Assembly: GCF_002102345.1 (NCBI RefSeq)
Contig: NZ_LQPP01000018.1
Span: 62,001-126,000, forward strand
DNA: 64,000 bases
Reading direction: 5' to 3'
DNA from: Mycolicibacterium peregrinum
GTDB lineage: Bacteria; Actinomycetota; Actinomycetes; Mycobacteriales; Mycobacteriaceae
Shown here: positions 10,077 through 19,740 of the stretch, piece by piece
How positions within the stretch are numbered: the first letter of the stretch is position 1
How the letters are laid out: the number at the start of each line of letters is the position of its first letter
Position numbers and translations under genes: made by a program
The notes under the pieces: generated by a model
What the model saw: only the letters and a program-made list of their open reading frames with translations
Databases searched by the model: none
What the model was told of the DNA's origin: nothing

Positions 10077-11628
10077 TGCTTCCGACCGGGACGGGCACGC
10101 CGACGACGGGTGGGTCGCGGGGCAGCCACTGGATCTGCGCCTCGTCCCAGCCGCGCTGACCGCATGGTCGGTGTCGGCGGCGGCCATCGTCTGGGGCGCG
10201 GGTGTCGCGGTGGTGGTGGGCCTCGGCGCAGTGGGGTTGACCTGGCTGGCCGTCCGGTGGGGAGACGATGAGGGCGCGGGTGTCGCCGCTGCGGTTCTGG
10301 CGGTGGCGGCCGTCGCCGGCGGATTCGGTGTCGCAGTCGGGCTGCGCGTGCATCAGGTAGACCATCACCCGATCGGTCGCCTCTACGGCGCAACCGGGAC
10401 GGTCGAGGTCGTTCCTGTCGAGACTCCGCGGACGATCAGCGGCGGCCGGGTGATGTTCCGGGCCGCACTGCGTTGGGTCGACCAGGCCCCGATGTCGGGG
10501 CGCGTCCTGGTGTTCGCACCTCCGGGCTTCGGTGCGGTCGATCCGGGGCGCCCGGCGACGTTCCGGGCGGCCGTGGGGCGTCCGGACCGCAGGGATCTGA
10601 GCGTGGCCGTGCTGTCGGCGTCGGGTCAGCCGTCGCTGGGTGAGGCATCGGCGGTGCAGCACGCCGCCCAACGGATCCGGGCCGGCTTCGCCGAGGCGGC
10701 CCGTGCGGTGCTGCCCGCCGATCAGGCGGCCATGCTTCCCGCGTTGGTGCTGGGGGACACCTCGACGGTCACCGGCACGACGACCGCACAGTTCCGCACT
10801 GCGGGTCTGACCCATCTGACTGCGGTGTCGGGCGCGAACGTGACCATCGTGTGCGGTGCGCTGCTGCTCAGCGCGGCACTGATCGGGCCGCGAGCGGCCG
10901 TGCCGCTCGCGGGCGTCGGGCTGGTCGGCTTCGTCATCGTCGTGCAGCCCTCGGCCAGCGTGTTGCGAGCGGCGGTGATGGGGGCGGTGACCCTGCTCGC
11001 GGTGTTGACCCACCGGCGCCGGCAGGCGGTTCCCGCGCTGGCCGCCAGCGTGATCGCGCTGATGCTCGCCACCCCCGAACTCGCGGTCGACGTCGGGTTC
11101 GCGTTGTCGGTGTGGGCGACGGCGGGCATCGTCGTCCTGGCGCCGGTGTGGTCGGCCCGGCTGCAGGGCCGTGGCTGGCCGCGCCCGGTGGCGGCGGCGG
11201 TCAGCGTCGCGGTGGTGGCCCAACTGGTGACCGCACCCCTGGTGGCCGGGATCTCGGGGACGGTCAGCCTGGTGGCGGTCGCCGCCAATCTCGCAGTGGC
11301 TTGGGTGATTCCGCCGATCACCGTTCTCGGCACCGCGGCGGCGGTGTGCTCGACGGTCTGGCCGGGTGCAGCCCAACTACTGATCCGGTTCACCGGGCCG
11401 GAGCTGTGGTGGCTGCTGTCGGTGGCCCGCCGGGCTTCGGCCTTGCCGGCAGCTGCCGTGCCGTCGCCGTCGGGGTTGGCCGGCGTGGTGTCGGTGGCGC
11501 TGGGCGGGGTGGCGTTGACGGTGTTGTGGCGGCTGCGTTGGATGCGTCGCGGGTTGGCCGCGGTGGTGTTGGGGTTGCTGGCCTGGGCGCTGGCAGGCCA
11601 GGTGGTCGGGGCTGTCGGGTCGGCGTGA
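10057..11628 (+). CDS. comEC: ComEC/Rec2-family DNA-uptake channel protein
   Basis: A polytopic membrane protein of 523 residues (Rv2414c is 514). After two to three N-terminal membrane segments there is a soluble region (about 85-195) and then the Competence domain with [15 protein letters not shown], the hallmark of ComEC. I chose GTG at 10057: GGAGA at 10046-10050 gives a well spaced ribosome binding site, and the start overlaps comEA by 20 bases. The C-terminal metallo-beta-lactamase domain of longer ComEC proteins is absent, as in M. tuberculosis. No ComFA or ComGA genes are nearby. Confidence 0.88.
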   Translation: MGWSGRDASDRDGHADDGWVAGQPLDLRLVPAALTAWSVSAAAIVWGAGVAVVVGLGAVGLTWLAVRWGDDEGAGVAAAVLAVAAVAGGFGVAVGLRVHQVDHHPIGRLYGATGTVEVVPVETPRTISGGRVMFRAALRWVDQAPMSGRVLVFAPPGFGAVDPGRPATFRAAVGRPDRRDLSVAVLSASGQPSLGEASAVQHAAQRIRAGFAEAARAVLPADQAAMLPALVLGDTSTVTGTTTAQFRTAGLTHLTAVSGANVTIVCGALLLSAALIGPRAAVPLAGVGLVGFVIVVQPSASVLRAAVMGAVTLLAVLTHRRRQAVPALAASVIALMLATPELAVDVGFALSVWATAGIVVLAPVWSARLQGRGWPRPVAAAVSVAVVAQLVTAPLVAGISGTVSLVAVAANLAVAWVIPPITVLGTAAAVCSTVWPGAAQLLIRFTGPELWWLLSVARRASALPAAAVPSPSGLAGVVSVALGGVALTVLWRLRWMRRGLAAVVLGLLAWALAGQVVGAVGSA

Positions 11629-11641
11629 CACGATCATCGGT

Positions 11642-12604
11642 GTGAGCGAACAGATCGACGGTCTGCACCTGGTTCTGGGCGATGAGGAACTGCTGGTCGA
11701 GCGTGCGGTGGGGGCGGTGCTGCGGGCGCTGCGGGCGCAGGCCGGGTCCGATGACGTTCCGGTGGACCGGATGCGGGCCGGTGAGGTCAGCACCAGCGAG
11801 CTCGCCGAGCTGTTGAGCCCATCGCTGTTCGCCGAGGAGCGCCTGGTGGTGCTCGAGGCAGCCGCCGAGGCGGGCAAGGATGCCGTGGCCCTGATCGCCT
11901 CGGCTGCAGCCGATCTGCCGCCCGGCACGGTGCTGTGTGTCATTCATTCCGGTGGCGGACGGGCCAAGGCACTGGCCGATCAATTGAAAAAGCTTGGTGC
12001 ACAGGTGCATCCGTGTGCGAAGATCAGCAAGCCGGCCGAGCGTGCGGATTTTGTGCGGGCCGAGTTCCGCCAGTTGCGGGTCAAGGTGTCCGACGACACG
12101 GTTACCGCGGTGCTCGACGCGGTCGGCTCGAACATCCGTGAGCTCGCCGCGGTGTGCTCACAACTCGTGGCCGACACCGCAGGCCAGGTCGACGCGGTCG
12201 CGGTGCGCCGCTATCACAGCGGCAAAGCGGAGGTGAAGGGCTTCGACATCGCAGACAAGGCCGTCACCGGAGATGTCGCGGGGGCCGCTGAGGCGTTGCG
12301 GTGGGCGATGTTGGCCGGCGAGCCACAGGTGGTCCTCGCCGATGCGCTGGCCGAGGCGGTGCACACGATCGCGCGGGTGGGTCCACTCTCGGGTGATCCG
12401 TACCGGCTGGCCGGCGAGTTGGGGATGCCGCCCTGGCGGGTGCAGAAGGCGCAGAAACAGGCGCGCCGATGGTCGCGCGACTCGGTGGCCGAGGCCATGC
12501 GGGTGGTCGCCGCGCTCAACGCAGACGTAAAGGGCGCAGCGGCCGATGCCGACTACGCCCTTGAAACAGCGGTACGCCGGGTGGCGGAACTCGCCACCCG
12601 GTGA
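11642..12604 (+). CDS. holA: DNA polymerase III subunit delta
   Basis: HolA is the wrench subunit of the clamp loader that opens the beta sliding clamp during replication. The 320-residue protein has the delta-subunit layout: an N-terminal AAA+-like part beginning [16 protein letters not shown], then [17 protein letters not shown], and a C-terminal collar domain with [15 protein letters not shown]. It starts with GTG at 11642, 13 bases after comEC, and matches Rv2413c in position and length. It converges on rpsT. Confidence 0.93.
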   Translation: MSEQIDGLHLVLGDEELLVERAVGAVLRALRAQAGSDDVPVDRMRAGEVSTSELAELLSPSLFAEERLVVLEAAAEAGKDAVALIASAAADLPPGTVLCVIHSGGGRAKALADQLKKLGAQVHPCAKISKPAERADFVRAEFRQLRVKVSDDTVTAVLDAVGSNIRELAAVCSQLVADTAGQVDAVAVRRYHSGKAEVKGFDIADKAVTGDVAGAAEALRWAMLAGEPQVVLADALAEAVHTIARVGPLSGDPYRLAGELGMPPWRVQKAQKQARRWSRDSVAEAMRVVAALNADVKGAAADADYALETAVRRVAELATR

Positions 12605-12626
12605 ACCGGGAAAACTTTTTCGGGTT
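12604..12626. terminator. Possible shared terminator between holA and rpsT
   Basis: An imperfect inverted repeat (AACCGGGAAAA, then TTTTTCGGGTT) lies directly after the holA stop and 12 bases before the rpsT stop. It contains an A-run and a T-run and could end transcription from both sides. The pairing has mismatches, so this is tentative. Confidence 0.3.
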
Positions 12627-12637
12627 GAACCGAAGGA

Positions 12638-12898
12638 TCAGAGCTTGTTCAGCGCCAGGGCCAGGGCCGACTTCTTGTTGGCAGCCTGGTTGGCGTGGAT
12701 GACGCCCTTGCTGGCGGCCTTGTCGAGCTTGCGGCTGGTCGACACCAGCAACTCGGCGGCCTTGTCCTTCTCACCCGCGTCGATGGCCTCGCGGAAGCCG
12801 CGCACGGCGGTGCGCAGCGACGACTTCACCGACTGGTTACGCAGCCGACGACGCTCGTTGGTGAGGATGCGCTTTTCCTGCGACTTGATGTTGGCCAC
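12638..12898 (-). CDS. rpsT: 30S ribosomal protein S20
   Basis: An 86-residue basic protein starting [17 protein letters not shown] after the initiator, diagnostic of bacterial S20, which binds 16S rRNA early in 30S assembly. The start is GTG at 12898, with AAGGAA upstream as ribosome binding site. The upstream extension of the frame is not expected to be translated. It is transcribed opposite to holA and to the ATP-grasp gene, as in M. tuberculosis (Rv2412). Confidence 0.97.
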   Translation of the reverse strand: MANIKSQEKRILTNERRRLRNQSVKSSLRTAVRGFREAIDAGEKDKAAELLVSTSRKLDKAASKGVIHANQAANKKSALALALNKL

Positions 12899-13135
12899 GT
12901 AAAAATTCCTTCGTAATTCTCTAGCTGGGGTTACCGAAGTCTGGGTGCGCACACCCGCACTGCGGGCAGCGACTGTTCAGGGTACCAGCGAGGCGTGCGA
13001 ACTCCCAAAGCGGCGCCGGCCGAACGTGGGTCGCCCGCGCCCCGGTTCCCGACACTTGTACCACGTCAATCGGCCTTTGGCCTGCCGAAACGGGCTGCGC
13101 CGTTGACCCGGCGAAACGGCGTCAGGTGCGGCAGC

Positions 13136-14797
13136 ATGGCAGGGGTGAGCCTGAGAACAGTCCGTGCCGAAGGGCCAGGGTCGAACGGGTCCGGCCCGGC
13201 CGGACAGCGTGCCGCTACGGCGCGCCGGGTCAGACATCAGGGCGTCTTCGACGGCTACAACCGGCTGGGCCGCTACTCGGAGGCCTTCGACGAGATGTTC
13301 GACGGCTCTGGCAACGTGCGCGGACCGTACAAGGGGATCTTTGCCGAGCTTGCTCCGTCGGACGCCTCCGAGCTGCGGTCGCGCTCGGACGCGCTGGGCC
13401 GGGCGTTCATCGATCAGGGCATCACGTTCTCGTTGTCGGGCCAGGAGCGGCCGTTCCCGCTCGACCTGGTGCCGCGGGTGATCTCGGCGGCCGAATGGTC
13501 CCGACTGGAACGGGGCATCACCCAGCGGGTCAAGGCGCTGGAGATGTATCTCGACGACATCTATGGCGAGCAGGAGATCCTGCGCGACGGCGTGATCCCG
13601 CGTCGGCTGGTGACCTCGTGCGAGCACTTCCACCGGGAAGCCGCGGGCATCGTCCCACCCAACGGGGTACGCATCCACGTCGCCGGCATCGACCTGATCC
13701 GCGACGACAAGGGTGACTTCCGGGTGCTCGAGGACAACCTGCGGTCGCCGTCCGGGGTGTCCTATGTGATGGAGAACCGGCGCACGATGGCGCGCGTCTT
13801 CCCGAACCTGTTCGCCACCCACCGGGTACGCGCCGTCGGCGATTACTCGTCGCACCTGCTGCGGGCGCTGCTCAACGCCGCGCCGACCAACGTCGCGGAC
13901 CCGACCGTCGTGGTGCTCACCCCCGGCGTCTACAACTCGGCCTACTTCGAGCACTCGCTGCTGGCTCGCCAGATGGGGGTCGAGTTGGTCGAGGGGCGCG
14001 ACCTGTTCTGCCGCGACAACGCCGTCTACATGCGCACCACCGAGGGTGAGCGTCAGGTCGACGTCATCTACCGACGCATCGACGACGCGTTCCTGGACCC
14101 GATGCAGTTCCGGCCCGACTCGGTGCTGGGGGTGGCGGGCCTGCTCAACGCGGCCCGCGCCGGCAACGTCGTGATCTCCAGTGCGGTGGGCAATGGGGTC
14201 GGCGACGACAAGCTCGTCTACACCTACGTCCCGACGATCATCGAGTACTACCTGGGCGAGAAGCCGGTGCTGGCCAATGTCGACACCTATCGCTGCTGGC
14301 TGGACGCCGAACGGGAAGAGGTGCTCGACCGGATCGACGAACTCGTCATCAAGCCGGTGGAAGGTTCGGGTGGGTATGGGATCGTGTTCGGTCCGGACGC
14401 CTCGGCCAAGGAACTGACCGCGATCGCCAAGAAGATCCGCAACGATCCCCGCGGCTGGATCGCCCAGCCGGTGATGCAGCTGTCCACCGTGCCCACCCAG
14501 ATCGGCGACAAGCTGGCACCCCGGCACGTGGATCTGCGCCCGTTCGCGGTCAACGACGGCAACGACGTCTGGGTCCTGCCCGGCGGGCTGACCCGGGTGG
14601 CGCTGCCGGAAGGGTCTCTGGTGGTCAATTCCAGCCAGGGCGGCGGGTCGAAGGACACCTGGGTGCTGGCGTCGCGGGCGTCGGCGGCGGATCGCGAGCT
14701 CGCCGCGGCCGAGGTGGTGCGGTCACTGCCGGAGTCCGCCAAGGGGCCCAAAAGTGATGGCGCAGCTGATGGTTCGTCGTCTCAACAACAGCAGTAG
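13136..14797 (+). CDS. Circularly permuted ATP-grasp protein (Rv2411c-like)
   Basis: A 553-residue protein of the circularly permuted ATP-grasp type (DUF404/DUF407 group), equivalent to Rv2411c (551 residues). Recognisable blocks are FRVLEDNLRSPSGVSYVMEN (about residues 197-216), VIYRRIDDAFLDP and VIKPVEGSGGYGIVFG. Such proteins are predicted amide- or peptide-bond-forming ligases, but the substrate is unknown. The gene opens a three-gene set with an alpha-E protein and a transglutaminase-like protein, a combination kept together in many bacteria. I chose ATG at 13136. The C-terminus ends in a glutamine run. Confidence 0.85.
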   Translation: MAGVSLRTVRAEGPGSNGSGPAGQRAATARRVRHQGVFDGYNRLGRYSEAFDEMFDGSGNVRGPYKGIFAELAPSDASELRSRSDALGRAFIDQGITFSLSGQERPFPLDLVPRVISAAEWSRLERGITQRVKALEMYLDDIYGEQEILRDGVIPRRLVTSCEHFHREAAGIVPPNGVRIHVAGIDLIRDDKGDFRVLEDNLRSPSGVSYVMENRRTMARVFPNLFATHRVRAVGDYSSHLLRALLNAAPTNVADPTVVVLTPGVYNSAYFEHSLLARQMGVELVEGRDLFCRDNAVYMRTTEGERQVDVIYRRIDDAFLDPMQFRPDSVLGVAGLLNAARAGNVVISSAVGNGVGDDKLVYTYVPTIIEYYLGEKPVLANVDTYRCWLDAEREEVLDRIDELVIKPVEGSGGYGIVFGPDASAKELTAIAKKIRNDPRGWIAQPVMQLSTVPTQIGDKLAPRHVDLRPFAVNDGNDVWVLPGGLTRVALPEGSLVVNSSQGGGSKDTWVLASRASAADRELAAAEVVRSLPESAKGPKSDGAADGSSSQQQQ

Positions 14798-14813
14798 CAG
14801 GGGGTGGGGGTAG

Positions 14814-15788
14814 ATGCTGGCGCGCAATGCCGAGTCGCTGTACTGGATCGGACGCTATGTGGAACGGGCCGACGACACCGCACGCATCCTCGATGTCACG
14901 GTGCACCAACTGTTGGAGGACTCCAGCGTCGACCCCGACGTGGCCTCACGCACGCTGCTGCGGGTGCTCGGGATCGAGCCACCTACCCGGCGCCTGGACG
15001 TGTGGTCGTTGACCGACATCGTGGCGTTCAGCCGCGACAGTGGGGGTAACTCGATCGTCGACTCGATCTCGGCTGCCCGCGAGAATGCCCGCGGTGCCCG
15101 CGAAGTCACCTCGACCGAGATCTGGGAGTGCCTCAACACCACCTACAACGCGCTCGCCGAGCGGGAGCGCGCGGCCAAACGCCTGGGCCCCCACGAGTTC
15201 CTGTCCTACGTCGAGGGGCGCGCCGCGATGTTCGCAGGCCTGGCCGATTCGACATTGAGTCGCGACGACGGCTACCGGTTCATGTTGTTGGGCCGCGCGA
15301 TCGAGCGCGTCGACATGACCGTCCGGTTGCTGCTGTCGCGGGTCGGGGACAGCGGGTCGTCGCCTGCCTGGGTCACGTTGCTGCGTTCGGCCGGGGCCCA
15401 TGACACGTACCTGCGCACCTACCGCGGTGTGCTCGACGCCGGCCGCGTGGTCGAGTTCATGCTGCTGGACCGGCTTTTCCCGCGGTCGATCTTCTATTCG
15501 TTGCGGTTGGCCGAACACAGTCTCGACGAGTTGCTCAACCGGCCGCACAGCCGGTTGGGGGCCACCGCCGAGGCTCAGCGACTGTTGGGCCGGGCGCGCA
15601 GTGAGCTCGAGTTCCTGCAGCCGGGGGCGCTGCTGGAATCGTTGGATGCCCGGCTGGCCGGGTTGCAGAAGACCTGCCGCGATGTCGGGGAAGCGTTGGC
15701 ACTGCAGTACTTCCACTCCGCACCCTGGGTGGCCTGGACCGACGCCGGTCACGGAGATGTGGTTGTGATCGAGGAGGGCGAGGTATAA
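14814..15788 (+). CDS. Alpha-E domain protein (Rv2410c-like)
   Basis: A 324-residue, mostly helical protein starting MLARNAESLYWIGRYVERAD, the standard beginning of the alpha-E (DUF403) family. Family members are encoded next to permuted ATP-grasp ligases and transglutaminase-like proteins, as here. Their biochemical role is not known; a part in a ligase-peptidase cycle has been proposed from genome context. ATG at 14814 lies 16 bases after the ATP-grasp stop, behind a G-rich stretch. Confidence 0.85.
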   Translation: MLARNAESLYWIGRYVERADDTARILDVTVHQLLEDSSVDPDVASRTLLRVLGIEPPTRRLDVWSLTDIVAFSRDSGGNSIVDSISAARENARGAREVTSTEIWECLNTTYNALAERERAAKRLGPHEFLSYVEGRAAMFAGLADSTLSRDDGYRFMLLGRAIERVDMTVRLLLSRVGDSGSSPAWVTLLRSAGAHDTYLRTYRGVLDAGRVVEFMLLDRLFPRSIFYSLRLAEHSLDELLNRPHSRLGATAEAQRLLGRARSELEFLQPGALLESLDARLAGLQKTCRDVGEALALQYFHSAPWVAWTDAGHGDVVVIEEGEV

Positions 15789-16628
15789 ATGTGGCGACTA
15801 CGGGTGGTGCACTCGACCGGATATGCCTACAAGTCGGCGGTGACGGCGTCCTTCAACGAAGCCCGATTGACCCCGCGGTCGGATTCGCGTCAGAACGTCA
15901 TCCTCAACCGCGTCGAGACCATTCCGGCGACCAGGTCCTACCGGTACGTCGACTATTGGGGTACGGCGGTGACAGCTTTCGACCTGCACGCTCCGCACAC
16001 CGAGTTGGAGGTCTCGGGGTCCTCGGTGGTCGAGACCGACGTCGCGGAGAAACCCGAGGAGCTGGCCGGGTGGGATGACCTGGATACCGAGGCTGTGATC
16101 GACCGGTTCGACGAGGTGCTCAGTCCGACCCACTACACACCGCACAGCAAGCGGATCGCGCGTGTGGGACAGCGGATTGCCAAGGAGTACGACCCGTTCG
16201 AGGCGGTCGGGGCGGTGGCGCAGTGGGTGCGAAGCGAACTCGACTATGTGTCGGGTACCACCGGGGTGCACTCCTCGGGTCTCGATGCCCTGCGGGAGGG
16301 CAAGGGCGTGTGTCAGGATTTCGCCCATCTGTCGTTGATCATGTTGCGGTCCATGGGAATTCCGGCCCGGTACGTGTCGGGTTACCTGCATCCGTCGCGG
16401 GAGGCGGTGGTGGGGGACACCATCGACGGTCAGAGTCACGCCTGGATCCAGGCCTGGACCGGCGGCTGGTGGCACTACGACCCGACGAACGACTCCGAGA
16501 TCAATGAGCAGTACGTCAGTGTCGGTGTGGGCCGGGACTATTCAGATGTGGCCCCCCTCAAGGGAATCTATTCGGGTGAGGGCTCGACGGATCTCGATGT
16601 GGTCGTGGAGGTCACTCGGCTGGCTTGA
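15789..16628 (+). CDS. Transglutaminase-like cysteine protease-fold protein (Rv2409c-like)
   Basis: A 279-residue protein with an N-terminal beta domain (from MWRLRVVHSTGYAYKSAVTA) and a transglutaminase core. The catalytic cysteine is in GKGVCQDFAHL (about residue 175), and the histidine and aspartate are in SHAWIQAW and WWHYDPTND. Its length matches Rv2409c. It starts directly after the alpha-E stop, so the three genes form one operon. The fold suggests a peptidase or amide-cleaving role. Its 3' end overlaps the convergent MarR gene by 17 bases. Confidence 0.87.
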   Translation: MWRLRVVHSTGYAYKSAVTASFNEARLTPRSDSRQNVILNRVETIPATRSYRYVDYWGTAVTAFDLHAPHTELEVSGSSVVETDVAEKPEELAGWDDLDTEAVIDRFDEVLSPTHYTPHSKRIARVGQRIAKEYDPFEAVGAVAQWVRSELDYVSGTTGVHSSGLDALREGKGVCQDFAHLSLIMLRSMGIPARYVSGYLHPSREAVVGDTIDGQSHAWIQAWTGGWWHYDPTNDSEINEQYVSVGVGRDYSDVAPLKGIYSGEGSTDLDVVVEVTRLA

Positions 16629-17106
16629 GCCGGCCCGCACCCGCGCGGCCGAGGTTGCGAAAGCCGGGGTGTACGTGCGGTGCCAGCTCGTGGTGCACGG
16701 CGAGGGTTTGCAACAGTACGTGGAGGTTGTCCCGTTGGGCGGCGTCGAGGCCGGCGGTCATGCGCTCATCGTGCCGGCGCGCCAGCTCTCCGATGCGGCG
16801 CAGCGTCTTCTTCCCCGCGGTGCTGAGGTACAGGGCGTGTAGTCGGCGGTCGTCGGGATTGCGGCGTCGTTCGACGTAGCCGCGATCCTCCAGGTCGTCG
16901 ACGTAGCTCACCACCCGGCTGGGCAACAGGCCCAGTTGGGTGCTCAGGGCCTGCTGGCTGAGGCCGGGTTGCCCGCCGATGGCGCGCAGGATGCCGGCGT
17001 GCGGAGGGGTGAGCTCGAGGGTCTCCATCTGCTCGGCGAACAGTGCCGCCGCCCGGTGGCCGAGTTGTGCCAGCAGGAATGCGACGGTGTCCGGCCCAGT
17101 TTCCAC
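16612..17106 (-). CDS. MarR-family transcriptional regulator
   Basis: A 164-residue winged-helix protein. The MarR region, including the recognition helix LSQQALSTQLGLLPSRVVSYVDDL and the wing DLEDRGYVERRRNPDDRR, spans about residues 35-115. It is transcribed away from a membrane protein gene and an F420-type oxidoreductase gene, and the short space between carries several TTCA/TGAA inverted repeats that could be its operators. The likely role is repression of its own gene and the divergent pair in response to a small aromatic or drug-like ligand; the ligand is unknown. Confidence 0.85.
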   Translation of the reverse strand: METGPDTVAFLLAQLGHRAAALFAEQMETLELTPPHAGILRAIGGQPGLSQQALSTQLGLLPSRVVSYVDDLEDRGYVERRRNPDDRRLHALYLSTAGKKTLRRIGELARRHDERMTAGLDAAQRDNLHVLLQTLAVHHELAPHVHPGFRNLGRAGAGRLKPAE

Positions 17107-17132
17107 ACCGAAACCGTATCACCGCCAAATGG

Positions 17133-17203
17133 TTCAGAACTGAAAACATTCAGACCCTTGCCCCCGGTGCGACTACCGGCATATCGTTCAACTCATGAAC
17201 GAT
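17133..17203. promoter_or_regulatory. Inverted repeats in the MarR divergent promoter
   Basis: Two candidate operator regions lie between the divergent genes. TTCAG-AA-CTGAA (17133-17144) runs into TGAA-AACA-TTCA (17141-17152). ATCGTTCA (17183-17190) and TGAACGAT (17196-17203) form a perfect 8-bp repeat with a five-base spacer that covers the start codon of the membrane protein gene at 17195. All share the TTCA half-site, suggesting one regulator, probably the adjacent MarR. Confidence 0.5.
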
Positions 17204-17902
17204 TCAACGGACGATCGAATCCGGTCCCCACGGCGCGGGGGCCCTCAAGGCGGACCGCCCTTGGCCCCGCTGGCCGCGGTCTCGCTCGCGTTGGTGCTGG
17301 TCGGCCTGGGCGTCGGCGTTGCGCTCGGCGGGGTGATGCCGTTGCCGTACGGGGCGGCAGTAGATGTCCTCCGATATGTGCACGACCATCACGGGGCAGT
17401 GCAGGCCAGTGCGGTGGGTGCCTTCGCGGCGTCGGTACCGCTGGCGATCTATGCCGCGACGGTGAGCGCCCGGTTGCGGCAACTGGGCGTGACGGCACCG
17501 GGTGCGACCATCGCCCTGGCGGGCGGGATTCTCGCCTCCGGCGCACTCGCGTTGGCCGGGCTGTTCTGCTGGACGATGTCGCGACCCGAGGTGGTGGTCG
17601 ACGACGGTCTGATCCACGCGCTGTACTACCTGGTGTTCCTCACGGGCGGGGTTGGGCACATCGTCGCGCTCGGTCTGCTGCTGGCCGGGATCGCGGTGCC
17701 CGGCCTCATCCTCGGACTGTTGCCGCGGGCGCTGGCCTGGACCGGTCTGGGCATCGCCGCGCTGGCCGAGGTGGCCACGCTGGTACTGATCTGGCCAGAA
17801 GTCGCGGTGATCCTCCCGATCGCCCGGTTCATGGGCCTGATCTGGCTCATCGTCGCTGGCGCCATCCTGCCGACGCGTCGGGCCGAGGTGCGGCACGGAT
17901 GA
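17195..17902 (+). CDS. Multi-pass membrane protein of unknown function
   Basis: A 235-residue protein with a charged N-terminal tail (residues 1-22) and about six hydrophobic segments, the first near residues 25-48 and the last near 205-226. I do not recognise a family with confidence; the layout resembles small DUF4386-like integral membrane proteins. It is divergent from the MarR gene, has a palindrome over its start codon, and overlaps the following oxidoreductase gene by ATGA, so the two are probably co-regulated. Confidence 0.7.
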   Translation: MNDSTDDRIRSPRRGGPQGGPPLAPLAAVSLALVLVGLGVGVALGGVMPLPYGAAVDVLRYVHDHHGAVQASAVGAFAASVPLAIYAATVSARLRQLGVTAPGATIALAGGILASGALALAGLFCWTMSRPEVVVDDGLIHALYYLVFLTGGVGHIVALGLLLAGIAVPGLILGLLPRALAWTGLGIAALAEVATLVLIWPEVAVILPIARFMGLIWLIVAGAILPTRRAEVRHG

Positions 17903-18780
17903 GGCTCAGCGTGAGTGTCACGAACTATTCGTGGCCGGAACCGATTCACGAGCGGCTCGCCGATCTGGCGACGTTCCTCGACCGTACCGCCGTCGACACC
18001 CTGTGGGTGGCCGATCATCTCGTGCAGGCCGACCCCTCCTGCCGGAGCGACGAGCCGATGCTCGAGGCGTACACCGTGCTCGGTTACCTCGCTGCGGCAA
18101 CGCGGCACATCCGGTTGGGCACGATGGTGACCGCGGCGACCTTCCGCGCGCCCGCCCTGTTGATCAAGACGGTGACGACGCTCGACGTGCTGTCGAACGG
18201 GCGGGCGTGGCTCGGCCTCGGCGCGGGCTACAACACCGCCGAGGCCACCGCGATGGGATTGTTCCTACCGGACACGGGGGAACGGTTCGAGCGGATGACC
18301 GAACTGCTGCAGTTGGCCGGTCAGATGTGGCGCGGCGACCTAACGGCCTTCCGCGGTGAGTATCTGACCGTGCCGCAGCCGATCGGCAGCCCGCTGCCCC
18401 TGACCGCGCCGCGTCCGCCCGTGCTGATCGGCGGAACCGGTGAACGACGTACGCTGCGGCTGGTCGCACAGTACGGCGATGCGTGCAACCTGTTCGACGT
18501 CCCGGACGGCGGCGTCGCGATCAGAAGACAGCTTGACGTTCTCGATCGGCACTGCGCGAATGCCGGGCGGCGACCCACCGAGATCGAGCGCACGGTGACG
18601 ACGGCGCTTCTCGACGGTTAAAGGTCTGAGTCGCTTGTCGAGCGCTGCCATGCGTTGGCCGACTTGGGAATCCAACATGTTGTGGTCATCGCCCGCGGCC
18701 GGCCGCTGACCGACGCCGACCTCAATTGTGTTGCGGGCGCAGCGGATCAGCTGCGCGCCTTGGTGCACACTCCAGGATGA
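17899..18780 (+). pseudogene. F420-type LLM oxidoreductase with an internal stop
   Basis: The reading frame encodes a luciferase-like (LLM) oxidoreductase of the F420-dependent kind, with TLWVADHLVQAD, IRLGTMVTAATFRAPALLIK and WLGLGAGYN typical of the barrel. An in-frame TAA at 18619-18621 ends it after 240 residues. The same frame continues for 52 codons to TGA at 18778-18780 with convincing family sequence (ERCHALADLGIQHVVVIARG, the last strand-helix unit). No frame change is involved: a single nonsense codon interrupts the gene. It is either a recent pseudogene or a sequencing error. The 3' end overlaps the RNase Z-like gene on the other strand by 34 bases. Confidence 0.8.
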
Positions 18781-19607
18781 ACCTGGACCCGGTGCAGATC
18801 GTCACCCAATTCGATCTGGCGGTCGAACTCCGATGCGGCCAGCGCGCGCCAGCCGTCCTCGGCGCCCGCAGCGATCGCCGGAACGTAGTGGGTCAGGATA
18901 AGGATGCCGACTCCCGCGCGGGTAGCGGTGGCTGCCGCCTCCTGCACCGAGGAGTGGTAGTCACAAATGTCGCGAATCCGTTGCTGCGCAAGCTTGTCGA
19001 TCAGGTCCTTGCGGATCACCGTGTGCACCAGGGCTCCCGCCCCGTCGGCCAGCGCATCCAGGCTGGGGCAGGGCACGGTGTCGCCGGCTGCCACCACCGA
19101 GGCCCCGTTGTGTTCGATCCGGAACGCGATCGACGGTGTCACCGGTCGGTGATCGGTGGGCGCGACCCGGATCCGCACACCGCCGCGGTCCCACACCACG
19201 CCGTCGGTGTATTCATGAACCTCCACCCGCGGTGGGTCGATGAGGTCGGCGTGGTGGGCGATGCGGTAACCGATGTCGTGTCCGAATGCGCGCAGCGTTG
19301 CCTCGACCACGTCGACGGTCCCCGGCGGACCGATGATCGGCAAGGGAGGGGCGTCCGGGGTGAACGTGCTCACCCAGCGGGTGATGATCACGTCACCCAG
19401 ATCGGCGATGTGATCGCTGTGCAGATGGGTCAGCAGGAGCGCGCTGAGTTGGTTGGCGCCATAGCCGGCCGCGGCCAGGCGCTGCAGGACCCCGCGGCCG
19501 CAGTCGATCAGGAACATCTGGTCGCCCGCGCGCGCCAGGGTCGACGGTCCGGCCCGCTCCGGATCAGGGATCGGGCTACCGGTGCCGAGCAGCGTGACCT
19601 CGATCAT
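18747..19607 (-). CDS. RNase Z-like metallo-beta-lactamase fold protein
   Basis: A 286-residue metallo-beta-lactamase fold protein at the Rv2407 position. It starts [16 protein letters not shown], and the zinc motif HLHSDH is at residues 61-66, followed by further histidines such as PTDHRP and the late LTHYVP. The family includes tRNA 3'-end processing RNase Z and related phosphodiesterases, some of which carry this annotation without proof. I chose ATG at 19607; the frame continues upstream over the start of the CBS gene region. Confidence 0.8.
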   Translation of the reverse strand: MIEVTLLGTGSPIPDPERAGPSTLARAGDQMFLIDCGRGVLQRLAAAGYGANQLSALLLTHLHSDHIADLGDVIITRWVSTFTPDAPPLPIIGPPGTVDVVEATLRAFGHDIGYRIAHHADLIDPPRVEVHEYTDGVVWDRGGVRIRVAPTDHRPVTPSIAFRIEHNGASVVAAGDTVPCPSLDALADGAGALVHTVIRKDLIDKLAQQRIRDICDYHSSVQEAAATATRAGVGILILTHYVPAIAAGAEDGWRALAASEFDRQIELGDDLHRVQVHPGVCTKARS

Positions 19608-19740
19608 GGCCCCATTCCTACTCCGTTCCGGCGAGGGATACGCGGAATCTGATTCCTGGCCGCTGCTGGGCGTGGCCCCTTTCTTCCTGACGACCGCCGA
19701 CATAGCCTGGTGTGAGGTGAATCACGATCGGAGGCTGCCG

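Noticed and set aside
9898..11376. Long minus-strand open frame opposite comEC
   Set aside because: The predicted product is a low-complexity Arg/His/Asp-rich shadow of comEC without any family signature.
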